Shown in pieces: positions 32,094 to 41,409 of a stretch of DNA of 64,000 nt (within the stretch, counting starts at the first letter, position 1; every line of letters begins with the position of its first letter). The notes under the pieces were generated by a model. It was not told the DNA's origin, did not search any database, and saw nothing but the letters and a program-made list of their open reading frames with translations. The position numbers and the translations under genes were made by a program. This DNA is from JBGANR01 sp044222225 (lineage in GTDB: Bacteria; Actinomycetota; Actinomycetes; Mycobacteriales; Mycobacteriaceae), in the NCBI GenBank assembly GCA_044222225.1, contig JBGANR010000020.1, positions 1 to 64,000 on the forward strand. The letters run 5' to 3'.

Positions 32094-32702
32094 ATGACCG
32101 CCATCGCACCCCGCCGCCGCTTGAGTAAAGAGGAGCGGCGCCGTCAGCTGCTGGAGGCCGGACGCGACCTGCTCGCCGAGCGCGGCCTCGAACAGGTGAC
32201 CGTCGACGCCGTGACGTCGCGCGCCGGCGCGTCGAAGGCGTTGCTGTTCCACTACTTCGGGTCGTTTCCCGACTACCAGCTCGAGCTGCTGCGGGATCAG
32301 GGCGAGCGGCTGCTGGAGGCCACCGCACCCGACCCGGCGCTCGCCGACGATCCGTTCGCCATGCTGCGGGCCTCGCTCGCGGCGTACGTCGACTTCATCG
32401 AGCAGGAGCCGTCCGTCTACGTCTCGCTGCTGCGCGGTACGGCCAGCACCGATCCGGCGATGCGCGAGCTCGTCGACGACGTTCGCGGGCGGATGGCGGC
32501 GCGGCCGCTGGCGCTGGCGCCCATGTTGGGGATCGAGCCGACGCGGCAGCTGGAGCTCGCGGTGACCGGGTGGATCGCCTTCGTCGAAGAGGTGACGATC
32601 CGCTGGCTGCAGGGCGGCACGGACGTCGATCGGGAGGGGCTGCTCGACCTCACGGCGGGGGCGCTCATCGGCGTCGTGGGAATGGCGATCGGCGACGGGT
32701 AG
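32094..32702 (+). CDS. TetR-family transcriptional regulator
   Basis: 202 aa; ATG is seven bases after TAGAAT. N-terminal HTH (about 12-58): R-R-Q-L-L-E-A-G-R-D-L-L-A-E-R-G, then V-D-A-V-T-S-R-A-G-A-S-K-A-L-L-F-H-Y-F-G-S. The rest is the all-alpha ligand-binding and dimerisation domain, ending with W-I-A-F-V-E-E-V-T-I-R-W-L. Divergent from the monooxygenase/SDR operon with palindromic operators in between, so it is very probably its repressor and autoregulated. Confidence 0.88.
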   Translation: MTAIAPRRRLSKEERRRQLLEAGRDLLAERGLEQVTVDAVTSRAGASKALLFHYFGSFPDYQLELLRDQGERLLEATAPDPALADDPFAMLRASLAAYVDFIEQEPSVYVSLLRGTASTDPAMRELVDDVRGRMAARPLALAPMLGIEPTRQLELAVTGWIAFVEEVTIRWLQGGTDVDREGLLDLTAGALIGVVGMAIGDG

Positions 32703-32791
32703 AGACGCCGCCGGCCGGCCACCGCGTCGAAAGCGGGGCCGGCCGGCGGAGTGATCGGGTCAAGCTGCGACCGGGTCAGGCTGCGATCGGA

Positions 32792-35700
32792 TCAGGAGAA
32801 GGCGTCGTCGACGATCTTCGCCTGCTCGACGGCGTGGACCTTGCTCGAGCCCGAGGACGGGGCCGACATCGGGCGTCGGGAGACGCGCTTGATACCGGTG
32901 AGCAGGTCGGGCAGGTACTCCGGCAGCGCGAGGCCGAACTGCGGCCACGCACCCTGGTTCGCCGGCTCCTCCTGCACCCACCGGAAGTCCGTCGCGTTCG
33001 GGTACTGCTCGAGCATCGCCCGCAGCCGGCGATGGGGGATCGGGTAGAGCTGCTCCATGCGCAGGATGGCGACGTCGTCGCGGCCGTCCTTCGTCTTGCG
33101 CGCGGCCAGCTCGTAGTAGAGCTTGCCGGAGACGAGCAGGACCCGGGTGACCTTCGAGCGGTCGCCGCCGGCGAGCATGGCCGGGTCGTCGAGCACCGAG
33201 TGGAACTTGCCGTGGACGATGTCCTCGACGGGGCTGACGGCGGCCTTGTTGCGCAGCATCGACTTCGGGGTGAAGACGATGAGCGGACGCTCGATGCCGT
33301 CGAGGGCGTGCCGGCGCAACAGGTGGAAGTAGCTCGCCGGCGTCGACGGCAGGGCGACGGTCATCGAGCCCTCGGCGCACAGCTGGAGGAAGCGCTCGAT
33401 GCGGCCGGACGTGTGGTCCGGGCCCTGGCCCTCATGGCCGTGCGGCAGCAGCAGGACGACGCCGGACGTCTGGCCCCACTTCGCCTCGCCCGAGCTGATG
33501 AACTCGTCGATGATCGACTGCGCACCGTTGACGAAGTCGCCGAACTGCGCCTCCCAGAGCACGAGCGCCTCGGGGTTGCCCACCGAGTAGCCGTACTCGA
33601 AGCCGAGCACGGCGTACTCCGAGAGCGCCGAATCGTGGACGAGATAGACGCCGCGGCCGTCGTCGTCCTGGGCGCGGAGGTTCTGCAGCGGGGTGTACTC
33701 GGCACCGGTGCGGCGGTCGATGAGCACCGACTGACGCTGCGTGAAGGTGCCGCGCCGGCTGTCCTGACCGGACAGTCGCACCATGCGGCCCTCGTAGACG
33801 AGGGAGCCGAAGGCGAGCAGCTCACCGAAGGCCCAGTCGATGTCGCCCTTGCGAGACATCTCCTGCCGGCGCTTGATGACGGGCGCGACCCGCGAGTGGA
33901 CGGCGAAGCCCTCGGGGACGTTGACGAAGGCGTCGCCGATGAGCTCGACGAGCTCGCGCGAGATGGCCGTGTGGAGCTTGACCGGCAGCTGCTGGTCGCC
34001 CTCCACCGACGGGCTCGGTGCGGCCTGGTACTTCTCCAGATCGCGGATCTCGTTGAACACCCGCTCCAGCTGGCCCTGGTAGTCGCGCAGCGCGTCCTCG
34101 GCCTCCTTGGTCGAGATGTCGCCGCGGCCGATGAGGGCTTCGGTGTACGACTTCCGGACGCCCCGCTTGGTGTCGATGATGTCGTACATCGCGGGCTGCG
34201 TCATCGACGGATCGTCGCCCTCGTTGTGGCCGCGCCGGCGGTAGCAGACGAGGTCGATGACGACGTCGTTGTGGAACCGCTCGCGGTAGTCGACGGCGAG
34301 CTGGGCGACCCACACGCACGCCTCGGGGTCGTCGCCGTTGACGTGCAGGATCGGGGCGCCGATCATCTTCGCGACGTCTGTGCAGTACTGCGACGTCCGC
34401 GACGACTCGGGCGCCGTCGTGAAGCCGATCTGGTTGTTGACGACGATGTGGACGGTGCCGCCCGTGCGGTAGCCGCGCAGACCCGCGAGGTTGAGGGTCT
34501 CGGCGACGACGCCCTGGCCGGCGAACGCCGCGTCGCCGTGGAGCATGAGCGGCAGCACGGTGAAATCGCGGTCCAGCAGGTCCTGCTTGGCGCGGACGAG
34601 CCCTTCCAGGACGGGGTCGACGGCCTCCAGATGCGACGGGTTGGCCGTCAGCGAGACCTTGATCTCGTTGTCGCCGAACATCTGGTAGTACTTGCCCTCG
34701 GCGCCGAGGTGGTACTTGACGTCACCGGAGCCGTGCGCCTCCGACGGGTTGAGGTTGCCCTCGAACTCGGTGAAGATCTGCGAGTACGGCTTGCCGACGA
34801 TGTTGGCGAGCACGTTGAGCCGGCCGCGGTGCGGCATGCCGATGACGACCTCGTCGAGGTGGTACTCGGCGGCACGGTCGATGACGGAGTCCATCATCGG
34901 GATCACCGACTCGGCGCCCTCCAGCGAGAAGCGCTTCTGGCCGACGTACTTCGTCTGGAGGAAGGTCTCGAACGCCTCGGCCGCGTTGAGCTTGCTGAGG
35001 ATGTACTTCTGCTCGCCGACCGACGGCTTGACGTGCTTGACCTCGACGCGCTCGCGGATCCACGCCAGCTGCTCGGGGTCGACGATGTGGGTGTAGTCGA
35101 CGCCGACGTGCCGGCAGTACGAGTCGCGCAACACCGACAGGACGTCGCGGAGCTTCATCCGCTCCTCGCCGTGGAAGCCGCCGACCTTGAACTCGCGGTC
35201 GAGGTCCCACAGCGTGAGGTCGTAGGTGAGGACGTCGAGGTCGGGATGCGTGCCGCGGCGCGAGTTGAGACGCAGCGGGTCGATGTCCGACATGAGGTGG
35301 CCGCGAGCGCGGTAGGCGGCGATGAGCTCGAGGACGCGGGTCGACTTGTCGACCGTGCCGCCCGAGATGTCGCGCCGCCACCGGATCGGCTCGTAGGGGA
35401 TCGCGAACGACGCGAAGAGCTCGTCCCAGAAATCGTCGGAGAGCAGCAGCGTGTGGATCGTCCGCAGGAAGTCGCCGGACTCGGCGCCCTGGATGATGCG
35501 GTGGTCGTACGTCGAGGTCAGCGTCTGCAGCTTGCCGACGCCCATCTCGGCGATCGTGCGCTCGCTCGCGCCCTGGAACTCGGCCGGGTACTCCATGGCG
35601 CCCGCGCCGACGATGGCGCCCTGGCCCTTCATCAAGCGCGGCACCGAATGGACCGTGCCGATGGTGCCGGGGTTGGTCAGCGAGATCGTGACGCCGGCGA

Positions 35701-36640
35701 AGTCCTCGGCCGTCAGCTTGCCCTGGCGGGCGCGCCGCACGATGTCCTCGTAGGCGGCGTGGAACTCGCCGAACGACATCGTCTCGGTGCCCTTGATGGC
35801 GGCGACGACGAGGGAACGGCTGCCGTCCCGGCCGGGCAGGTCGATGGCGAGGCCGAGGTTCGTGTGCTCCGGCGTGACGACGTTCGGCTTGCCGTCGATG
35901 ACGTCGAAGTGCCGGTTCATCGCCGGGAACGCCTTGACCGCCTGGACGATCGCGTAGCCGAGGATGTGCGTGAAGCTGATCTTGCCGCCGCGGGTGCGGG
36001 TCAGGTGGTTGTTGATGACGACGCGGTTGTCGATCATGAGCTTCGCCGGGACCGCGCGGACGCTCGTGGCCGTCGGGATGTCGAGCGAGGCCGTCATGTT
36101 GCGCACGACCGCCGCCGACGCGCCGCGCAGCACCCGGGCGCCGCCCTCTGTGGTCGCCGCGGGCTTGACGGCGGGTGCCGGCGCGACGTTGGCGCGGCCG
36201 CCGGCGTTGTTGGACGTCGCGGGGGCCGCGACGGGCGTCGGGCGGGCCGCCGGAGCGGCCTGGGATGCGGCGGGGGCCGGCTTGGCGGGTGCCGCCGCCT
36301 TGGCCGGGGCCGCCTTCGCCGGAGCAGGGGGCTTGGCCGGAGCAGAGGGCTTGGCCGGCGCGGGGGCTGCCGCGGCGGCGGGCTCGGCGGGTGCCGACGC
36401 GGCGGCCGGCTTCGGGGATGCGGGCGGGGGCGTCGCCGCAGCCGCGGCTCGGTTCGCCGTCGACGGCGCGGTGTTCGTCGCGGCGCCGTCCGAGTTCGGC
36501 GAGTAGTTCGCGAGGAACTCTCGCCAGCTGGGGTCGACCGACGCCGGATCTGCCTTGAAGCGCTCGTACATCTCCTCGACGAGCCACTCGTTCTGCCCGA
36601 ACTCCGACTGTCCGTATTCTGAAGTAGAAGTGCTACTCAC
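32792..36640 (-). CDS. kgd: multifunctional 2-oxoglutarate decarboxylase/dehydrogenase Kgd
   Basis: 1282 aa from GTG 36640; the conserved F-G-Q-N-E-W-L-V-E-E-M-Y-E-R-F block starts at about residue 13. A Pro/Ala-rich linker (about 50-150) leads to an acyltransferase (E2-like) domain with I-D-N-R-V-V-I-N-N and T-Y-D-H-R-I-I-Q-G-A-E-S-G-D. A thiamine-diphosphate E1 domain follows with H-R-G-R-L-N-V-L-A-N, G-D-A-A-F-A-G-Q-G and R-R-G-H-N-E-G-D-D-P. The enzyme acts in the TCA cycle as 2-oxoglutarate decarboxylase, carboligase and E1/E2 of the dehydrogenase, regulated by the FHA protein GarA. The architecture is specific to Actinobacteria (SucA/Rv1248c). Confidence 0.95.
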   Translation of the reverse strand: MSSTSTSEYGQSEFGQNEWLVEEMYERFKADPASVDPSWREFLANYSPNSDGAATNTAPSTANRAAAAATPPPASPKPAAASAPAEPAAAAAPAPAKPSAPAKPPAPAKAAPAKAAAPAKPAPAASQAAPAARPTPVAAPATSNNAGGRANVAPAPAVKPAATTEGGARVLRGASAAVVRNMTASLDIPTATSVRAVPAKLMIDNRVVINNHLTRTRGGKISFTHILGYAIVQAVKAFPAMNRHFDVIDGKPNVVTPEHTNLGLAIDLPGRDGSRSLVVAAIKGTETMSFGEFHAAYEDIVRRARQGKLTAEDFAGVTISLTNPGTIGTVHSVPRLMKGQGAIVGAGAMEYPAEFQGASERTIAEMGVGKLQTLTSTYDHRIIQGAESGDFLRTIHTLLLSDDFWDELFASFAIPYEPIRWRRDISGGTVDKSTRVLELIAAYRARGHLMSDIDPLRLNSRRGTHPDLDVLTYDLTLWDLDREFKVGGFHGEERMKLRDVLSVLRDSYCRHVGVDYTHIVDPEQLAWIRERVEVKHVKPSVGEQKYILSKLNAAEAFETFLQTKYVGQKRFSLEGAESVIPMMDSVIDRAAEYHLDEVVIGMPHRGRLNVLANIVGKPYSQIFTEFEGNLNPSEAHGSGDVKYHLGAEGKYYQMFGDNEIKVSLTANPSHLEAVDPVLEGLVRAKQDLLDRDFTVLPLMLHGDAAFAGQGVVAETLNLAGLRGYRTGGTVHIVVNNQIGFTTAPESSRTSQYCTDVAKMIGAPILHVNGDDPEACVWVAQLAVDYRERFHNDVVIDLVCYRRRGHNEGDDPSMTQPAMYDIIDTKRGVRKSYTEALIGRGDISTKEAEDALRDYQGQLERVFNEIRDLEKYQAAPSPSVEGDQQLPVKLHTAISRELVELIGDAFVNVPEGFAVHSRVAPVIKRRQEMSRKGDIDWAFGELLAFGSLVYEGRMVRLSGQDSRRGTFTQRQSVLIDRRTGAEYTPLQNLRAQDDDGRGVYLVHDSALSEYAVLGFEYGYSVGNPEALVLWEAQFGDFVNGAQSIIDEFISSGEAKWGQTSGVVLLLPHGHEGQGPDHTSGRIERFLQLCAEGSMTVALPSTPASYFHLLRRHALDGIERPLIVFTPKSMLRNKAAVSPVEDIVHGKFHSVLDDPAMLAGGDRSKVTRVLLVSGKLYYELAARKTKDGRDDVAILRMEQLYPIPHRRLRAMLEQYPNATDFRWVQEEPANQGAWPQFGLALPEYLPDLLTGIKRVSRRPMSAPSSGSSKVHAVEQAKIVDDAFS

Positions 36641-36868
36641 CGCAGGATCTCGCCTCACTTGTCTCGACATCGACCACGGGCCCACGTCTGGATGTCTATT
36701 CGTGTCCGTTTCGGAGCATGGACGCCACCGGAGTCACGTTCCGGACTCCGTCCGGATCGTGTCATCCCGACCCTGACCGACGGGATCGGGCCGGTCGGCG
36801 CCACATGTGATGCTACGCATCTGCCGGACCGGTTTCCGGCGAACCGCACGACCTCTGACGTGCCGTGT

Positions 36869-39800
36869 TCACCGGCGGCCTCCGGCCGAGGCGCCGCGGG
36901 TCGTGCGATCGCCCGGCCGTCGCCCGGTGTCCGCGATGCGAATCGGTCGGAGCTCGGCCACCACGGCATCCGGCTCGACGGACGTGCGCGATTCGCCCGC
37001 GTCCCACAGCCGTTGGTAGAGGCCGCCCGCGCGCGCGAGATCGGCGTGCGAGCCGTACTCGACGATGCCGCCGCCCGCGACGACCGCGATCCGGTCGGCG
37101 CGGGCCGCCGTCGCCAACCGGTGCGCGACGATGACGGCCGTGCGGGTCCGCGCGAGCCGGGCGCCGGCGGCCAGGACGCGACTCTCGGTCGCCTCGTCGA
37201 GTGTCGCCGTCGCCTCGTCGAGCAGCAGGACGTCGGGGTCGGCCAATTCGGCGCGGGCGAGCGCGATGAGCTGACTCTGTCCGGCCGAGAGCCCGCGGCC
37301 GCGTTCGCCGATGGGGTGCAGCATGCCGCCGGGCAGACGCGCGATGACATCGGTGGCGCCGACGGCCGCCGCGGCGGCGGTGATCTCGGTGCGGGTGGCG
37401 TCGGGGCGTCCGAACGCGATGTTGTCGGCGACGGTGCCGGTGAACAGGTGGGGCTCCTGGGGCACGATGCCGATGCGGGCGCGCAGGTCCGGCGTCCGAT
37501 ACCCGCGGGCGTCTACGCCGTCGAGTAGGACGGCGCCGGAGGTCGGATCGTAGAACCTGGCGATGAGTTTGACGATCGTCGACTTGCCCGCGCCGGTGGG
37601 CCCGACGAGGGCGAGCGATCCGCCGGCCGGAATACGCAGGTCGACGCCGTGCAGCGCCTCCTGACGTGCGCCCGTGTATCGGAAGCCGACGCCGGCGAGC
37701 CGCACCTCACCCGTCTGTGGCGCGGGTTCGAGGCCCGGAGTCCGGTGGCCGTCGGCGGCGACACGAGGCCGGGGACGTGCCGGGGCGTCGGGGTCGTCGC
37801 GAAGTGAGGACTCCGTCCGCAGCAGCTCGCCGATGCGACGCAGACCGACGGCCGCCTGCTGATAGCCGTCGAAGACCTGGGTGAGCTGCTGGACGGGGCC
37901 GAAGAGCATGCCGAGGTAGAGCACGAAGGCGACGAGCGCGCCCGCCGACAGCGACCCCGCGGCGAGGTGTGCCGCACCGATGCCGACCACGGCGGCCGTC
38001 GCGAGGTCGGCGGCGAACGTGATGAACGGGAAGTAGAGCGAGATCGCGCGCTGCGCACGCATCCGCTCGGCGACGTACTCGGCCGAACGCGCGGCGAGCA
38101 CGGCGTTGCGCGCCGGCTCGGCCCGGTAGGCCTGGACCGTGCGCAGTCCGGTGAGCGCCTCCGTGAAGTCCGCGTTGACCGCGCTGACGACCTCTCGGGA
38201 TCGGGTGTACGCGCGTCCGGACACCCGGGCGAACCAGATGGTCGCGACCACGAGTACCGGGAGCACGGCGAGCAGGATGAGGGAGAGCGAGGGGTCGGTC
38301 GCGACGAGCGCGACCGCGACGCCGCCGACCGTGAGCGTCGCGACGACGGCCCCGGCGAGTCCCGTCTGCAGGAAGGTCGAGAGGGCGTCGACGTCCGTCG
38401 TCATCCGCGTCAGGATCCGGCCGGTGAGTTCGCGCTCGAAGAAGTCGAGGCCGAGTCGTTGCAGATGGGCGTAGCTGCGAACGCGGAGGCCGTAGAGCAC
38501 GCCCTCGCCCGCGCGGGCGGCGGTGATCGTCTGGACGCTGCTCGCGACGAGCCCGATCGCGACCAGCACCACGCCGACGAGCGCAGCCGCGAGGACGGGG
38601 CCCGAGCGGTCGTCCGCCGCGGCGTCGGCGGTGACGCGCAGCAGTGACGGATAGCCGAGTGAGACGACGGCGTCGATTCCGATGAGCGCGATCGTGAGCA
38701 GGAGCAGAGCCCGGACGGGCCGGAGCACCTGACGCAGCGAGAATCCGCCGGTTCCGCGGCGGGCCTCGGCGTCGTCGATCGTCGGCGTCGCGACGGCCGG
38801 CGGCAGTGCGTCGACGTGTCGCCGCAGCTCCGGCAGCAGATCGTCGTCGACGGGCCGGAGCGGCGGGTCCGCGGGCCAGAGGGCGGCGTCGGTCATGGTG
38901 CTCGCGGTGTCGTCACGGTCCGTGGTGAGAGCGCGGAACTCCGGCGAGGAGACGGCCAGCTCGGCAGGTGTCCCCACGGCCGCGATGCGGCCTTCGGCCA
39001 GTACCGCGACACGATCGGCGTGCGCGAGCGTCGACGCCCGATGCGCGAGGACGAGCAGGGTGCGGCCGTCGGCGGTGAGCGAGCGGTGGACGGCGGCCTC
39101 GGTCTCCGCGTCGACGGCGGACGTCGCGTCGTCGAGGACGAGGACGCGCGCATCGGACAGGAGGGCGCGGGCGAGGGCGATGCGTTGACGCTGGCCGCCC
39201 GAGAGCGTCAGGCCGCGCTCGCCGACCCGTGTCTCGTAGCCGTCGTCGAGATCGCGGATGAAGCCGTCGGCGGCGGCGCGACGAGCGGCGTCGACGATGT
39301 CGTCCCGGCTCGCGCCCGGACGTCCGAGCGCGATGTTGGCCGCGACCGTGTCGGAGAAGAGGAAGGGCTCGTCGAACACCGCGCCGACCGCGCCGCGCAG
39401 CTCGTCGCGCCCGAGTCCGGTGGTGTCCGTCTCGCGGCCGTCGGCGGTGGTCAGGGCGATGGCGCCCGCGTCGGGAGCGTAGAGACCGACGGCGAGACTC
39501 GCCAGGAGTGATTTGCCGCTGCCGGGTGGGCCGACGACGGCGACCGTCTCGCCGGGCGCGACGTCGAGGGTGACGCCGCGCAGCACATCGGCGTCGGGGA
39601 ACGAGAGCGCGACGTCGCGCAGCCGCAGGCCGATCGGTCCCTCGGGGACGCGCCCCGCGGTGTGCGGACGAGGGTCCGCGGGCAGGTCGACGATCTCGTA
39701 GACCCGTTCGGCGGAGGCTCGGGCGAGCTGGGCGGTGACGATCGTCATGGTGAGATGACGGGCGAGGGACGTCATGGCGAGGACGTACGTCGCGAACGCG

Positions 39801-40630
39801 AGCAGGGTGCCGGCCGTGATCCGGCCGTCGAGCGCGAGGACGCCGCCGACGCCGATGACCCCCACCAGCCCGAGCTGCGGGATGGCGCTCATCGTCGCCG
39901 TGAACGGACCGTTGATCGCCGCGACCCGCAGCCGGCGGGCGTAGAGCCGTCGGCCGTGGTCGGCGAGCTCGTCGACCATCCGGCCCTCCTGGCCGAATCC
40001 CTTGACGACGCGGACGCCGGAGATCGTCTCCTCGACGTGCTGGGTGAGGTCCGAGCCGGCCTGCTGGGCTGTCCACGTCGCGGCGAGCATCCGGTTGCGC
40101 GTGCGCACCACCGTGACGGCGACCGCCGGCACGATGAGCAGGGCGACGAGCGTCAGCGGCGGCGACAGCCACGCCATGACGACGAGCGAGAGCACGACCT
40201 GCACCGCTGCGCCGAGCGCGAGCGGTGCCATCGCCAGAATCCCCTGGATGAGTTGGAGATCGGTGATCGAGCGGGAGACGAGTTGTCCCGTGCTGAGACC
40301 GTCGGCCGTCCGCCCGCCGACGGCGAGCACCGAGCCGAGCAGATCCGTCCGCAGATCGTGCTGGACCGTGAGGGCGAGGCGGCCCGCCGTGACCCGGCGG
40401 ACGAACTGGCCGAGGTAACGCAGCACCGCGAGCACCACCAGGGCGGCGACGACGGCGCCCAGCGCGACCCCGGGGTCGACGCCGGTCGCGCCGTCGACGG
40501 CCGCTCGGACGACGAGCGGCATCGCGAGGTCGACCGCGACCGCCGCCGTCGTCCCCGTCAGCGCCGCCGCGAGCAGGCCGCCGTGCCGGGTGCACTGCCG
40601 CCACGTCCGGCGGATCCAGCAGCCGCTCAC
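36869..40630 (-). CDS. fused two-half ABC exporter
   Basis: 1253 aa, two complete half-transporters in one chain, TMD1-NBD1-TMD2-NBD2. GTG overlaps the EcsC stop (GTGA). NBD1: Walker A G-P-P-G-S-G-K-S, signature L-S-G-G-Q-R-Q-R, Walker B L-V-L-D-D-A-T-S-A-V-D. NBD2: G-P-T-G-A-G-K-S, L-S-A-G-Q-S-Q, L-L-L-D-E-A-T-A-T-L-D. The catalytic Glu is Asp in NBD1 and the NBD2 signature is altered, so one ATP site is degenerate, as in heterodimeric exporters such as TM287/288. Resembles the fused drug pump Rv0194. Third gene of the xi-GST/EcsC operon. Substrate unknown. Confidence 0.88.
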   Translation of the reverse strand: MSGCWIRRTWRQCTRHGGLLAAALTGTTAAVAVDLAMPLVVRAAVDGATGVDPGVALGAVVAALVVLAVLRYLGQFVRRVTAGRLALTVQHDLRTDLLGSVLAVGGRTADGLSTGQLVSRSITDLQLIQGILAMAPLALGAAVQVVLSLVVMAWLSPPLTLVALLIVPAVAVTVVRTRNRMLAATWTAQQAGSDLTQHVEETISGVRVVKGFGQEGRMVDELADHGRRLYARRLRVAAINGPFTATMSAIPQLGLVGVIGVGGVLALDGRITAGTLLAFATYVLAMTSLARHLTMTIVTAQLARASAERVYEIVDLPADPRPHTAGRVPEGPIGLRLRDVALSFPDADVLRGVTLDVAPGETVAVVGPPGSGKSLLASLAVGLYAPDAGAIALTTADGRETDTTGLGRDELRGAVGAVFDEPFLFSDTVAANIALGRPGASRDDIVDAARRAAADGFIRDLDDGYETRVGERGLTLSGGQRQRIALARALLSDARVLVLDDATSAVDAETEAAVHRSLTADGRTLLVLAHRASTLAHADRVAVLAEGRIAAVGTPAELAVSSPEFRALTTDRDDTASTMTDAALWPADPPLRPVDDDLLPELRRHVDALPPAVATPTIDDAEARRGTGGFSLRQVLRPVRALLLLTIALIGIDAVVSLGYPSLLRVTADAAADDRSGPVLAAALVGVVLVAIGLVASSVQTITAARAGEGVLYGLRVRSYAHLQRLGLDFFERELTGRILTRMTTDVDALSTFLQTGLAGAVVATLTVGGVAVALVATDPSLSLILLAVLPVLVVATIWFARVSGRAYTRSREVVSAVNADFTEALTGLRTVQAYRAEPARNAVLAARSAEYVAERMRAQRAISLYFPFITFAADLATAAVVGIGAAHLAAGSLSAGALVAFVLYLGMLFGPVQQLTQVFDGYQQAAVGLRRIGELLRTESSLRDDPDAPARPRPRVAADGHRTPGLEPAPQTGEVRLAGVGFRYTGARQEALHGVDLRIPAGGSLALVGPTGAGKSTIVKLIARFYDPTSGAVLLDGVDARGYRTPDLRARIGIVPQEPHLFTGTVADNIAFGRPDATRTEITAAAAAVGATDVIARLPGGMLHPIGERGRGLSAGQSQLIALARAELADPDVLLLDEATATLDEATESRVLAAGARLARTRTAVIVAHRLATAARADRIAVVAGGGIVEYGSHADLARAGGLYQRLWDAGESRTSVEPDAVVAELRPIRIADTGRRPGDRTTRGASAGGRR

Positions 40631-41409
40631 GTCCAGGCCGAGCCGGGGTCGATCGTCCCGTCGACCACGGTGAGGTGGGCCCAGCTCCGCGGCGGCGGAC
40701 CGTACGCGGAGCGGGCGTTGTCGACGATGACGCGGCCGAGTGCACGGTTGCCGATGCCGCCGACGACGGCGCCGATCCCGGCCGGGAGCAGCTTGCCGAA
40801 GACGAGCGGCGCCCGGTTGCGCAGCAGCCGCTTGACGAACTGCTGCATCAGGCGCTTGTTGAGCCCGTTCAGCGAGGGAAGAGACACCGGCCCCTTGGCG
40901 ATGCCCCGCAGCGAGGCGGCCTTGGCGCCGATCGCCGCGCCGGCCGTCTCCAGCCCGGCCTCGCCGAGGCAGACGGTGAGGATCAGCGCACTGCGCCGCG
41001 CGTCCTCACGCGGCGTGATGCCGTAGACCTCGGCGAGCGCGAGGGCGAAGAACGCCGCCGCGTCGAAGAAGACGGCCGTCTCGCCCGCGAGTGCGGCCAT
41101 CGCGGCGATGGTTCCGACGCCCGGCAACGCCGCGGCGGCACCGGTGCCCGCGCCCGTCGCGGTCACGGTGTGCAGGAAGTGCTTCTCGATGCGGGCGACG
41201 AGCTGTGCGGGGGACTCGCCGGGATGGTCGGCGCGCAGCTTGGCGACGTACCGCTGCGCGAGCCCGGCCTGGCTGCGTTGCGCGGCGTCGAACGCCTTGC
41301 CGACGGTGCGTGCCGTCAGACCGTTGCGATCCCGGCCTGCGGCCGGAACGACGGGTCCGCCGACTCCTTGAGCTCCGCCGGTGGGTCCGAACGGGGGTGT
41401 TGCGTTCAT
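40627..41409 (-). CDS. EcsC-family protein
   Basis: 260 aa; GGAGAGGGAG precedes the ATG. Three to four hydrophobic, glycine/alanine-rich segments occur (A-G-T-G-A-A-A-A-L-P-G-V-G-T-I-A-A-M-A at about 85-103, F-F-D-A-A-A-F-F-A-L-A-L-A, and L-P-A-G-I-G-A-V-V-G-G-I-G-N), the pattern of EcsC proteins, which in Bacillus are encoded beside the EcsAB ABC transporter. Here too it precedes an ABC exporter, overlapping by four bases at both ends of the gene. Role unknown; an accessory function for the exporter is inferred from context. Confidence 0.78.
   Translation of the reverse strand: MNATPPFGPTGGAQGVGGPVVPAAGRDRNGLTARTVGKAFDAAQRSQAGLAQRYVAKLRADHPGESPAQLVARIEKHFLHTVTATGAGTGAAAALPGVGTIAAMAALAGETAVFFDAAAFFALALAEVYGITPREDARRSALILTVCLGEAGLETAGAAIGAKAASLRGIAKGPVSLPSLNGLNKRLMQQFVKRLLRNRAPLVFGKLLPAGIGAVVGGIGNRALGRVIVDNARSAYGPPPRSWAHLTVVDGTIDPGSAWT

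Noticed and set aside
32570..36622. 1350-codon open frame on the plus strand opposite kgd
   Set aside because: It is a GC-driven antisense shadow of kgd: sequence is Arg/Ala/Val/Asp-rich without domains, while the minus strand matches Kgd over its whole length.
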